This document shows positions 1 to 11,373 of a stretch of 64,000 nt of DNA, piece by piece. Source of the DNA: Phyto melanocephala (Eukaryota; Arthropoda; Insecta; Diptera; Rhinophoridae); contig OW799234.1 of assembly GCA_941918925.1 (NCBI GenBank), forward strand, positions 95,583,978-95,647,977. Reading direction: 5' to 3'. A program made the translations under genes and the position numbers. The notes beneath the pieces were generated by a model. The model was not told the origin of the DNA and did not search any database. It saw only the letters and a program-made list of their open reading frames with translations. The first letter of the stretch is position 1, and every line of letters begins with the position of its first letter.

Positions 1-954
1 GGGCCATTATTACAACTTGCTTTTAGTTAAAGATAGGACTTTTTGTGGCCGACAAATAGCTTAGCATTATTACAAATTCAATTTTTTATTGTAATTATTG
101 TTAACAATAATAATATTCAGTGATAAAAAAATAATAAATGAGGGCTTTATAATGTAAAGCCATATATCGGTCCGACAAAATCCAGCCTTTAACTAAAGGC
201 AAGTTGTAATAAGGGCCCTTACTATATTTTATTTATTATTTATATATGTTTATTAACAGGTACTCCAGTTTGCTTTGAATAGTCTTAAATAATGTTTTTT
301 TTTTTTTTGTTAAAATGACTTTGAAAACAGTTTTTATACCCGCCACCAAAAAAATGGTGGGGGTATATTCTTTTTGTCATTCCGTTTGTAACACATCGAA
401 ATATCCATTTCAGACCCCATAAAGTATATATATTCTGAATCAGGGTTTGATTTAATGACGATCTAGCTATGTCCGTCCGTCTGTCCGTCTGTACGTCTGT
501 TGAAAGCACGATAGAGATCGCACCGAAAAAGCTAGGGGGCTCAAATTTTGCCAGAATCTTTTTTATAGACAAGGTTTGTTTGGTATTAAAAATGGGCTAC
601 ATCGGAATATTAGGAAGAGAGTTATAGCTCGAAAAGCAAGAGTAGGTCGAAAAAACCGTGTCCTTCGAACATCGAATAAAATGGAATTGTGTCCAAACGC
701 ATTAACGTAGACTCATAAAACTTCGAATATATATTTCCTGAGTAAAAACAATATTCCTCCCCGAAAATTATCAAAATCTATGCATTAGGAGAGGAGTTAT
801 CGATCAAAATGTACGAAAATTTATACCGCACAGTGTATTTTTCGGTATATTTAAAAACAAAAACGTCATAAAAGCAACAAAATTAGATGTACGACTCTGA
901 AATTTTGCACACTTTGCTTTTTGGTAAGACGCTTTTTTGTAACGGAAAATTAAT

Positions 955-2700
955 GTGCCACGCCCACTTTTACGCCCACCTCCCATATAACGTTTTAACT
1001 AAAATTCATATAATTTCTCTATTAATAAAGATTTTGAAATAACAAAGGGCTACATTGAAACAGCTTAGTTGTACTCATTCGCAAAAATAACTTTGACACG
1101 CCTACTATAACGCCCACTTTTCACGTTATCTGCCATTACTAAAATTTAAAAGCTCATAAAACCGCCATCAAAAAAGGTATGATGATAAAATTTGCTACGT
1201 ATATCCCACTTGGCAATGTCATTACTGTGTCAGAAAATTAAGGTGCCATGCCAACTTTTACGCCCACCTCCCATATAACGTTTTAACTAAAATTCATATA
1301 ATTTCTCTATTAATAAAGATTTTGGAATAATATAGGGCTACATTGAAACATCTAAGTTGTACTCATTCGCAAAAATAACTTTGACACGCCTACTATATCG
1401 CCCACTTTTCAAGTTAGCTACCGTTAATGAAATTTAAAAGCTCATAAAACCGCTAAAATTAGAGGTATGATGATAAATTTTGCTACGTCTATCCCCCTAG
1501 GCAATTTCATTACTATGCCAAAAAATTAAGGTGCCACGCTCACTTTTACGCCCACCTCCCATATAACGTTTTACCTAAAATTTATGTAATTTCTCTATTA
1601 ATAAAGATTTTGGAATAATAAAGGGCTATATTGAAACACCTAAGTTGTACTCATTCGCAAAAACAACTTTGACATGCCTACTATAACGCCCACTTTTCAC
1701 GTTATCTACACGCACAGAAAAACCATGGTTACGACATGATCACGACGGTCATATTATTTTTTCTAAAGCAATATTTGGTTGTCGAAAACAAGTAATAGTT
1801 ATTTTTGTTTTATTTCATCATATATTTTGTCAGTAAAATCAAGCATTTGTTTGAATTGTATCATTTAATGATAACTTTTCGTAAAAATTTCAAAATGATT
1901 ATCATTTAAAAATAGTATGATTTAAAAAAAAAAAATTTGACAAAAATAACATTATATTCAAAAGCATTAAAAATTAAAAATAATCATTGAATAATAAGTG
2001 AGACAACAGTATGATTACAAAATAATCAATCTATGATTTTTTTTTAATAATAATTTGATTTCAATTGTTCTTCTTCTTGCTGAATAAATTTTTATTATTT
2101 TAAAAGTTTGAGATGTCAAAAAAAGGAACAAAAATTTTGAAAAATTAAAGAAAATTTAAAAATAAACGTGAAAATGTTAAAAAAAATTGGCAAAAAAAAT
2201 TGCAATTAAATTGGTAGGTACAATCAATATGTGTATGTTACAGCAAAAGACAATAATTTGCCGTAAAAAAGCAAAGATTGTTGATTACAATTGTAGTCAT
2301 ATATATGATTATTGAATGATATTTTAATTAGACATAATAATGATAACTGGTAACCATAATTATTTTAAACATAATCATACAATTCAATCATAGTATGTTG
2401 CTCTTCGATTATGGTTACCACAACCATATTTTTTCTTTGCGTGTACCGTTAATGAAATTTAAAAGCTCAAACTTAGAGGTATGATGATCAAATTTGCTAC
2501 GTATATCCTTCTAATCAATGTAATCGTTGTGCCAAAAAGTTAAGGTAACACGCTCACTTTAACGCCCACCTCCCATAACGGTTTATCTTAAATTCATGTA
2601 ATTTCTCTATTGACAAAGTTTTTGGGAAACTTTTGCAGAAACTTTATTGACACGCTTACTTTAACGCCCACTTTCATTGAAAGACTACAGTTACGAAAGC
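955..2700. repeat. 288-bp tandem repeat inside the INE-like element
   Basis: Units starting with GTGCCA(C/T)GC(C/T)CAC begin at 955, 1243 and 1531, a spacing of exactly 288 bp. A fourth begins near 2544 once the 735-bp insert at 1709-2443 is discounted. Each unit contains a CTCCCATATAACGTTTTA block, a 'atttctctattaataaag' block and a CGCCCACTTTTCA block. The same sequence occurs as single units in the other large INE-like copies (18.3-19.5, 26.5-27.6 and 53.7-54.8 kb). Confidence 0.75.
1709..2443. mobile_element. MITE with TA target-site duplication
   Basis: A 735-bp AT-rich insert interrupts the third 288-bp unit. Its ends are inverted (CACGCACAGAAAAA on the left, TTTTTCTTTGCGTG on the right). 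It is flanked by TA at 1707-1708 and 2444-2445; removing it rejoins the repeat. Subterminal ATGGTTAC/GGTAACCAT motifs lie in inverted orientation. No coding capacity is visible. TA duplication suggests mobilisation by a Tc1/mariner-superfamily transposase. Confidence 0.8.
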
Positions 2701-2723
2701 ATTTTAGTAGCATATCGAAGTTA

Positions 2724-3348
2724 TTCAGGGTGGTTAAATTTTAAGGACCGATGTTGAATTTAAATAAAACACAAATTATTTAGGATATTACTATCATTTT
2801 TGTTTTATAATGATAATATTTGTATGGTTCAATTATGTATTTAACAAAATATCTGCCAAATGCCCCCCCCCCACATCCTTGGCGCCACTCCTCTATCTGA
2901 TTGTCCAAATTTTCAATGAAAATGTTGATGCTCAATTGTTAGGCATGATGATGAGGCGAGGTTGACTGCACTTTTGCCACACTATCGCAAAAACCAGCAG
3001 TGGTTCCCATTCAGCGAACTAAGAAGGCATTCACAGATTTTTTAAAATTTTATACAGACCTGTTTTGCAGGAATTTAAATATTTTTTACAATTCTCCCGA
3101 TTGTAAACGAATTTGAACGATTATGTTGATTAAAAGAATTACGAAGTGCACAAAATGCGATTTGATTTGAATGCCCATTTTTATAAAAAACCTGAATAAA
3201 TTTAAAGCGTTGCTCATTTGCGTATCTTTCCACGGATCAAATTGAGTAAGTTTGAGATTGAGAAATGTCAAATGAAATGCAGATAACAAATTTAAAGACT
3301 GGGTGTAGTTCACCTTCAACATGGGCCCTTAAAATTTAACCACCCTTT
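2724..3348. mobile_element. Inverted-repeat element inserted in the INE-like copy
   Basis: The ends carry inverted repeats of about 33 bp with a few mismatches: AGGGTGGTTAAATTTTAAGG near 2727 and its complement CCTTAAAATTTAACCACCCT at about 3327-3346, each followed inward by a match to ATGTTGAA. The interior is less AT-rich than its surroundings but has no intact frame. It is probably an internally deleted DNA transposon; the exact ends and duplication were not resolved. Confidence 0.55.
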
Positions 3349-3492
3349 ACAAAGAAAGTGATACATATTTTATTATAAACAGATTATTCCATAGCGATTA
3401 ACAAAATAATAAATATTGTGCTTTAAATGTACACAAAAGTGGTGGTGAGTATAAAAGATTCGGCACAGCCGAATATAGTGCTCTTACTTGTT

Positions 3493-5030
3493 TTATTTCA
3501 TTTCACATTTGAATTCATCAAATCAATATTTTCGTCATAATTTACATCACAGCTCTGGTTACCTTCACTTTTTATTTAAATTTAGGCTACAATTTCAATG
3601 TGATAATAACAGAATATCTTGGAAAGGCTAGTTATCAATACTAGCTGAAACAGTTTTTGCAAGGATATCATACTATTTTTGTCATAATTTATGTAAATCA
3701 TAAATTTTTTATGGTAAAACCTTAACGAGGTTTTCTTGAAAAGTAAACATTAAATAATAAAACTTAACTGAATGCTTTATTACCATGATGATTAAACAAA
3801 GTCGATAACCTAATATGGTTATAAAAACTCCCACAAAAGTGTAAAAGGGAATATGTATTATACCCTTAATATTACGTTTTGTAATTTCTACAATAATTAT
3901 TTGAATCCTTATAAAGAATACATATTTTGAATTCCTATAATTAATTTAGCTAGGTCTGTCCGTTTTTGCTGTAATCAATTTTTTTAAGCCCTTAGTACTT
4001 TTCACAAAAATTTTTTTTAGCTCCGTTACTTTTTTCTTACATATAAATACAACACATGTAAAACACGTTCTTTGTGGAAATATGTAATCCAATGGGTCCA
4101 CAAATTTCAAGGATGAAGGCAAGAAATATTTTTTTTTTTAATAAGTGTGAAGGGTGAATAAAATTCGGCACAACATAATATAGTGATCTTTCTTGTTTAA
4201 TATTGATCCAACCTGTAATTTTTTTAAAAATTTGTCTGTTTTTCTTGAGATTGAATTTATTCCTTAGAATTACAATTCAGACATGTGGCAGCTTATTATC
4301 CCTGCACATAATACTTACCTCACATATAAATAAAATATTATTAAATTTTTAAATAGAATTATCATAGGAATCTTCTTTTGACAGAAACTTCTATTAAAGC
4401 AACTACTGGTGCCTCCACTGTGATTCATTCGGACATTATATAAGTTCGGTAAACAAAATACTGCCAGCCGATGAATGAATAAAAAAAGTTTAACGAAAAT
4501 TTATTAAAAATATGAGAGAATATGAACCTGAATAAAATGTCATTTGACAAGAAAATTAAGGCAAATTTATAAATAAGTGCTTTCTATACTTCCCATTTTC
4601 TAATTTCATTAAATTGTAAAATAAATTGTTATCTCAAAATACATATGAGTAAACCAACAAATAATGAGGATGATGAAATTGTAACTGGTTTCGAAAATGT
4701 ATTACACTTGGCTAATATCGGAACAGTTTTCCAGTTTTCTTAAAATGAAAAATTTAAAAATTTTTTAGGTAATATGAAAGTGAACTTAAACCAAAATAAA
4801 CATGATTCACATATAATAAGTAACGAAGGTCGGAATTTATTGTTACATTTATAACTTTTTATAAACTTTGGCTTATTTTCTTTAAATTGACCGGGATTCT
4901 TTTGATTGTAAGCAATAATCAGCACTCTTAAAATTTACTTTATATAAGTTTATTTACTTAGTATTTCACTACTTTTTAATTGTACTTGATTATGCACTTA
5001 TGTTTGGGTATATTCCATATGTTTATATTG
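3493..5030. other. Gene-free AT-rich sequence with a decayed INE-like copy
   Basis: No supportable coding. At about 3855-4200 there is a degenerate INE-like copy: a tatacccttaatatta head, TAGGTCTGTCCG near 3951, and an end resembling AATTCGGCACAACATAATATAGTGATCTTTCTTGTTT. The rest is unassigned AT-rich DNA. Confidence 0.5.
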
Positions 5031-5033
5031 TGA

Positions 5034-5925
5034 TACCGGAGAATGGAAATCGCTTATTCGACTTTTTCAAGAAACCGGTTTTCAAATAGTTTGAAATTTA
5101 GAATTTAAAAAAAACCGGTTGCTATTTTGAAAATTGAGAAAAACCCGGTTAGCCGGTTCGAATATAGAAAATATAATATTAAAGGAAAAAATTATATCTA
5201 AATATGAAATTTTTACAGTTTATATACGTTTGGCTGCACAATTACGAAATAACTGACATGAATGCAGTTGTTTAATTTGGTTTTAATTAGTTGAATTTAA
5301 GGACAAAAGATACTCTTTACAAATAAAATAAATAAATACAATAAATTAATACATAAATATTTTAAAGGCTAGGGAAAAAATCTTTAAAATTTCATTTTAA
5401 AAATTCTTTTTTATACCCATGACAGACATACAAATATAGCCATAAACTAGTTTGTTTGATGGTTTAATTAAAGTTTAAATTGACAGACACTCAATGTTAT
5501 TAATTAAAATTAGAATCTGGAAGGAGAGATTATTGGTTTTTCTTTATTCTTACTGCACATTTTACCTAAAAATTATTGATCAGCTAAGTTTATGTTTCAA
5601 TTACTTTTAACTTTTAACGTTAGATTTATATCCTATAAAAAGAATAATATTTAAGCTTAACTTTTTTTTCTTATTTTACATTTGTTTTTTAAACAACAAA
5701 CAAATTTTGGAAACTTTTCGCGTACTGAATATACTATGATACGATTGGTTACAAAGATATATGAAAATAAACTTAAACAAATAAAAAACCGGATTTTTCG
5801 GATATAAAAACCGGTGTATACGATATTCGAAAAATCAACATTTAAAAAAAACCGCCAGCTGAAAGAGGAAAAAACAGGGTTTTCCACCGGTTGTAAAACC
5901 GAGTCGATCACCCTATACCGGACCT
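5034..5925. mobile_element. Candidate non-autonomous transposon with ACCGGTT clusters
   Basis: The motif AACCGGTT or close variants (AAACCGG, ACCGGTT) occurs repeatedly in the first 130 bp (5080-5160) and in the last 140 bp (5785-5925), with AT-rich sequence between. Clusters of one short motif in both subterminal regions are typical of hAT-like non-autonomous elements, where they bind transposase. Terminal inverted repeats are not clear and no duplication was identified, so the boundaries are approximate. Confidence 0.4.
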
Positions 5926-8900
5926 AGAAATTTAAAAACAAAGTAAATCCGGTTCTAGTTATTTTACTTATTATCCTTAAAGTATGCTATACAAAGTGAG
6001 TTTTTTTTATAATTTCATTGTGGGCAAAATTGTAAAATAATTAACATTCATTCTAAATTTAACTAATCTTAATAAGGCAAATTCACATAAAACTAATGGT
6101 GTTTTCTTTTCTAGCAAACAATGTTGCCCTTTTATTATTAAACACTTTTCAAAGGTCACCTGCACCCTAATAAAATGCTACCTTTATAATCAGCAGAATA
6201 AAACAGAAATTTTCACCTTTTTTACATGACAGCATATTTTTATGTAAAACTGCATTTCTTGCTTCCATTTTAATAATTTGTGACCAAAAATTATTTTTAA
6301 CCACTAGAAAAACTTAATTCTCCTTTTTAATATTAGCTGTTAAAGAGTGCAATATTCTAACCCTTTGATTTAATTCAGGGTACGACATGTAACATTTATT
6401 CTCATTTTTATGGCAACATTATTACAAAAGAACATGTCACCCGTTTATAATATTGCATATTTTTCAGAAAAGAACAGAAAAAAAGGCATAGGGCAGAATT
6501 AATGCAACATTTACGTCAGAAAAGAAAACACCATAAGGTAAATTATACTAGTGAAATAAAAACCTAAAGAAACTAATTATGTAATAAAATTACAATTTAT
6601 ATTTATAAAGTCACCAGTGTAGTGTCGTACCGATTGATTCTATCAAAGTAGCCCATAACTTATTCATTTTTGTTGTAGTTGCTCTAGTTGATATAAAAAT
6701 TGTTGTTTCAGTAATAGAAGATAGTTCTTGTATTTTAAATTTGGGTTCACAAGGAAACCTCCTCTTATATTACTTGTTATTTTAGGTTCTGAGTATTTAT
6801 TTTAGAACGAGTTGTTAGATATAAAAAATTATTCCGAATTCCGACAGCGTAAAGTTAATGTTAACTCTTATGAGGACGTCATTAAAAACCAAATTATACA
6901 AACCTTGATGACAATTTTCAGTAAAACTTTTTAATATTGATTTTTTTATTAAAAAAGAAAAACTACATATAAAGATATTAGGTTGACAACACTTTATTTC
7001 CATGAACTTATTAAAGCAATAAACTTACATATACATGCATATGTATTTTACTCGTTCAAATGATTGTAATTTTCATAATTTTATATGTGCTTGAGGTAGT
7101 ACATTTCTGTTTTAACAAAAAACATCAAACAACAATTATATTATTGTAGCTGTTGTTGTTGCTGTAATTCAACCAAATGCTAATTGTTGTTAATCAATTG
7201 TTAACATTTTTAATGTGCTGCATTTATGTATATGTTCGGTTTTTTATGTGCATTTTATATTATATTTAAATTTTATACACATACAAACGTAGCTAAATGT
7301 TTTAAACATCGTTCTTTAGTATAAACAAATAAATCTGCTCACACATTGAGGTTGATGATGTTTTTTTTTGTGCTGTTAAATCGACTTTCTACACTCTCCC
7401 TGTCTCTCTCTCTCTCTATCACTCTTTGCATTTATTATTTCTGTATTAATTGTATTAACTTTTTGACTTTATATTGTTGACTGTTATTGGCTAAAGTTAA
7501 CGTTGTTATTGTTGGTAATGTTATTTAATAAAATAACAGTTATGGTGGGAAAAGTAGTGGGATTAAAAAAACTTACATATATGGCTTTACTTGAAAAAAT
7601 AAAACATATAAAAGCTTTAAATTTGTATTGTTTTATCTTTTTAAGAATAATATAATTAGATCGAAATAATTAAAGAAAAGATAATACCTTGTGGTATTTA
7701 GAAAAACTTCTGCTAAAAAATTTTATATAAACAATTGCTTGCAAGACGAACCGTAATTTTTAATTTTTAAAATATGAGGTGAAATTTTTTTTATCCGCTC
7801 TGTAATTACAATATAAAGAAACTTAAAGAATTTTCATGCTTAAAATATATTCGCTCTACATAAAATTTTTTTATAAATCTTTAATTTATAAATTTAGTTT
7901 AGAGTCTATAGCCGGAAGTGAATCAATCCTTCACCGTGATCCACAGGGTATAAATTTTTCTAATATGTATAAGTTTTGTTTTTTACTGTCCATCACAAAG
8001 GCTTGTTAGTTTTATTCATTTTCTTTATATATAGCAACGGAAAAAAAAACAACTTCGATTGACTTCAGACTTAAAATATTCGCTAAAGCTTAAAACCAAA
8101 TTTTGTGAAAATATTTATGTTGCCAACAAAAACAAATAGGAAAACAAAAAATTTTTTAAGTAATGAGAAGTTTTCTCACATTTAAAAAAATATGTGGCAG
8201 GTATTAGTATCCTTGTACTAATTCCTAAAAAAATGGGTTCCATGCACGAAGTATTACAACGAAGCTTCAGAATATTTTCTCGAAAATTGTGAAAATTATT
8301 TTATTTGTTTATTTATTTCATAATGTATGGATGGTATGAGTATCGTGGTAGCGAATTTATAAAAAAGTAAAGGTTCTTTTTAATTGTTTCATTATTAAAA
8401 TTTATGCAAAATTTTATGACTCTAAGGTAAGTCCTCCTATTTTTGACGATTTTTGTATGGAAACACATCACTGTAGCTCGGTGGCCTAATTGATTTATAT
8501 ATTTTTAAAAATCGTACCAGTAAAGGAGTTCAAATATTTTGCAGATGATTTATTTCATGAAATGATTTTGTTAGTTGGTCACCAATATCGTACGTTTTAA
8601 GGCCTTTCGATTATTGAATCTGGGGTTACGTTAAGCCATTGGTAACTAAGCAGGCAACATACTGTAAACCATAAATGAAAATTAGACCTAAGTTCTTAAA
8701 AAAGTAGTTTAAATTTGGATTTCCGTAATGCGCTTTATCCATATATCCACGACGCCAACATACTCAAATATTCAAACACAAGCGTCGTGAAGTTATTCGA
8801 CTTATTTCTGCAGGTAGATTTGACAGTTTGTGGAGGCCATTTCATTTAAACATCGTCGTTAAAATCCATTTTTTTAAAATTGACCCTTTCTTATAGAGAA

Positions 8901-9040
8901 ATCATTTAAATATGTATATGTATGCGCATACATACCAACAAGATAAATTGCCCAAATATGTATGCATGTGTATTCTTGTAGTTGGTGATGCATGCTTGAT
9001 TACCCTTGTGGCGTATACTTAACATTGTGTGTTGTCATAA
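5926..9040. other. Gene-free AT-rich sequence
   Basis: No coding region, RNA gene or clear transposon was recognised. There is a short CT-rich microsatellite at about 7397-7418 and ATAC/TATG simple repeats near 8910-8960. The open frames here are short, low-complexity and AT-biased. Confidence 0.6.
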
Positions 9041-9742
9041 GCGTTGCCGTTTTGGTTACTTTTAACCAAAATTAGTTATTTTGTAGGTGTGTACTTTTTT
9101 TGATTTTGGTTACTTTTCACTAAAATTTTAATATGCATATACATTATGTATTTTATATGCAAAAACATAAAATTAAAAATGGTATACAACAGTTTTATAT
9201 TGAACTTTTCAAGAAAATTCTGAAACGCTTCGATTTTTCAAGAAAAGATTTTAAAATCTTGATATAATTAAACCAAATAAAGTTTTAAGTAGTTCAGAGA
9301 TAAGTTTGGAACCTTTGTGATTATCATTGCCAAATTTAACAGGTAGTAATAGAGAAAAAATTTTATCCCCATGGAAACTATTAAGATTTTCAAAAAAAGA
9401 AAAAAAAACAAAAGAATTTTTTCACTGCTTAGTTTGATAAAAAACAAATTTAGAAAAAAAACTTGAATTCCAAACAATTAACAATGTTATGCATGAAAAA
9501 GAATTGTGCAAGAATTGTCTACCAAAACTTTGTTTTAAAAACTTCTAAAATTTTGTTTTTCTCAATATAGTATGAATTTTAAATTTTTCGATCTCAAAAA
9601 AATCGCTTTATATATATTTTTAATTCTATTTATCTATAAAATTAAAATAATTTTTGATTTTGGTTATTTTTTTCCTTAATTGGTTACATTTATAAGACAA
9701 TTTGGTTATACAATTTTTTTGTTTGTGGCAACACTGGTTGTC
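9041..9742. mobile_element. Candidate hAT-like MITE
   Basis: The left end has AGCGTTGCCGTTTTGGTTAC near 9042 and the right end has the inverted GGCAACACTGG near 9731-9741, giving a short inverted GYGTTGCC terminus. TTGGTTA-type motifs are repeated inside both ends. The interior is AT-rich and non-coding. The flanks share TTGTCA but not in perfect register, so the duplication is unproven. Confidence 0.4.
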
Positions 9743-9891
9743 ACTCAACATTATCAAACCTTTCCAAATTTAAACCGACACTTTTAGTCGTCATCATCAA
9801 CAGCAGCAAAAACAAACCAGCACAAAATTCCTTTTGAAAGTCAACAGAATTAACAGTTTAAAAAATATTTTGATTCATTTTTGTATAAATA

Positions 9892-10820
9892 CAGTAGTGG
9901 TCCAGTATAACGAACGCCGATATAACGAATGTCCAGTATAATGAACGTTTTCTTCTAGTCCATTGATGACTCTAAATAACGAACGGTTGAAGAATAAGGT
10001 ATTCTGTATAACGAATGATTTATATTTATATGCTTTGTTTTATTCTTTGTTATTCTTGTTTGATTGCTTTGAGCACTTGCACATACATACATATGTAGAA
10101 AACATTTTGTTTTCCTAATTTTTAAAAAGGGAAATCCCTGTTTAGTTTAGTTTAGTTTAATATACATAAGTGAAAATGAGGACTCGTAAGCGACTTTCTC
10201 TGGCCATTAAAATACAAATAATTGATGAATTTAATGATAAAAAAACACTAAAAGAGGTCTGCACAAAGTATGGACTAGTAAAGTCTAGTATTTGCACAAT
10301 TATAAAAAATCAGAAAAATATTCTAAAAAGGGCGAGAGCTACTCATTCGGGATCTTTATGTCGGCTATCTTTGAGAAAGGGTGAATACCCAAAAATGGAA
10401 GCCGCCTTACATAAACGGTTTGTTACACAACGTGAGAGCCACCATCTTACCGACAGTGAAGAAGATAGTAACGCAACTTTACGTCAGAAAGTTAAGCATC
10501 AACTGGGCAGAAGAAAATGAAATTTGAGCACTTTAAAGTATTTATTTTAAGGAGATTGCAAGAACAAGCTATTGATTTCAGTATAACAATTTAAAAAAAA
10601 AACATATACAGATTGGAGATTTTTTTTCCAAAAATAAATAATCTTGTTCATGTACATATGTAAAAGTTTTAAATTTTTATAAATAAATGAATTATTATAT
10701 TACGAATAGAGTTTAACTTGTTACTATGCTATGAATATATATATATATTCGATATAACGAATTTTCGATATAACGCACGACCCTGGACATTATATCATTC
10801 GTTATACTGGACCCCTACTG
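9892..10820 (+). mobile_element. Internally deleted pogo/Tigger-type transposon
   Basis: A 929-bp element is flanked by TA (9890-9891 and 10821-10822). The termini are inverted, CAGTAGTGGTCCAGTATAA on the left and its near-complement ending CTGGACCCCTACTG on the right. Several GATATAACGAA-type subterminal motifs occur near both ends. Inside is a frame with a CENP-B-type N-terminal helix-turn-helix. TA duplication, this TIR style and this domain together fit the pogo superfamily. The catalytic DDE domain is missing. Confidence 0.85.
10176..10520 (+). pseudogene. Truncated pogo/Tigger transposase (CENP-B-type HTH only)
   Basis: The frame starts at an ATG at 10176 (an earlier GTG at 10170 is unlikely to be used) and encodes 114 residues. 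Residues about 1-50 match the CENP-B/Pipsqueak-type helix-turn-helix of pogo-family transposases: a KRLSLAIKIQIIDEF start, then a KEVCTKYGLVKSSICTIIKN recognition-helix region. A weaker second HTH-like part follows (KYP-type motif, here GEYPKMEAALHKRF). The frame then runs into an acidic tail and stops, with no DDE catalytic domain, whereas intact family members are several hundred residues long. It may still bind the element's own ends but cannot transpose. Confidence 0.75.
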
Positions 10821-11179
10821 TACATACATATTTTTGAAGGGTTGAGTGTTTTTTTAGTACTCATGTGTCATCATAACCGTGTATTGTTTACATGTGTTTT
10901 TTTACATACATACATACATGCATACATATAAACAACAAATCTATCTACACAGTTACGAATGTATATTGTACAATTTACCAACTGCATCTGTGTCTGTATT
11001 ATAATTAAATCATCTGTTTCGTTTATATGTGTGAATCCATAATGAGTTTTGAAGGTTCAAAAAGTAACAACTCATTGTCATGCCATTAGTTTTGTAGCTT
11101 TTAAAAGTAAAATGAGCTTACATTAAAAGCAAGGCCCACAAATATATTGTAATATTTTTCAGCAGAAAATGTTCGTTGT

Positions 11180-11373
11180 CAAGTCGAATTCAATAAGGTG
11201 AACTCGTCGCTAAAACAACTACAAAGTAAAAAAATAGAAACGTGTATTTTGTTAGTGTAAAACAAAACGATATATCAAAAAAAAATACACAGAAATTTGA
11301 CAAGTGGTCCTAGAAGTAGTCAACAGCTGATGATCAGCTGATCTAATAAGTTCACCTTATTGAATTCGCCTTG
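11180..11373. mobile_element. Short MITE, complete copy
   Basis: The 194-bp element has inverted ends of about 25 bp: left AAGTCGAATTCAATAAGGTG, right CACCTTATTGAATTCGCCTT. It contains a near-palindrome CAGCTGATGATCAGCTGATC. A partial copy of the same family lies in opposite orientation at 17762-17890. No duplication was resolved. Confidence 0.7.

Larger units (their letters stand above)
335..3492 (+). mobile_element. INE-1/DINE-1-like (Helentron-type) repeat, large copy
   Basis: The left part has the INE-1-type block: a tataccc-type head, a 'cagaccccataaagtatatat' type segment and clustered GTCCGTCTGTCCGTCTGT. The right end has the short hairpin TTCGGCACAGCCGAA followed by TATAGTGCTCTTACTTGTTT, which recurs at the ends of many other copies in this window. 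The middle is made of 288-bp tandem units rich in CGCCCAC motifs. Two younger elements interrupt it (1709-2443 and about 2724-3348). No transposase or Rep/helicase coding is visible, so it is a non-autonomous copy. Assignment to INE-1 rests on remembered consensus motifs. Confidence 0.6.

Noticed and set aside
285..572. 95-residue minus-strand frame in the INE-like head
   Set aside because: It follows the repeat's CCGTCTGTCCGTCTG block (read as TDVQTDRRTD); the same false peptide recurs at every INE-like copy (20.1, 36.6 and 50.3 kb).
3086..3322. 78-residue minus-strand frame starting in a terminal repeat near 3.3 kb
   Set aside because: It begins inside the inverted repeat of the 2.7-kb element and is Leu/Ile/Phe-rich without any motif; treated as chance.
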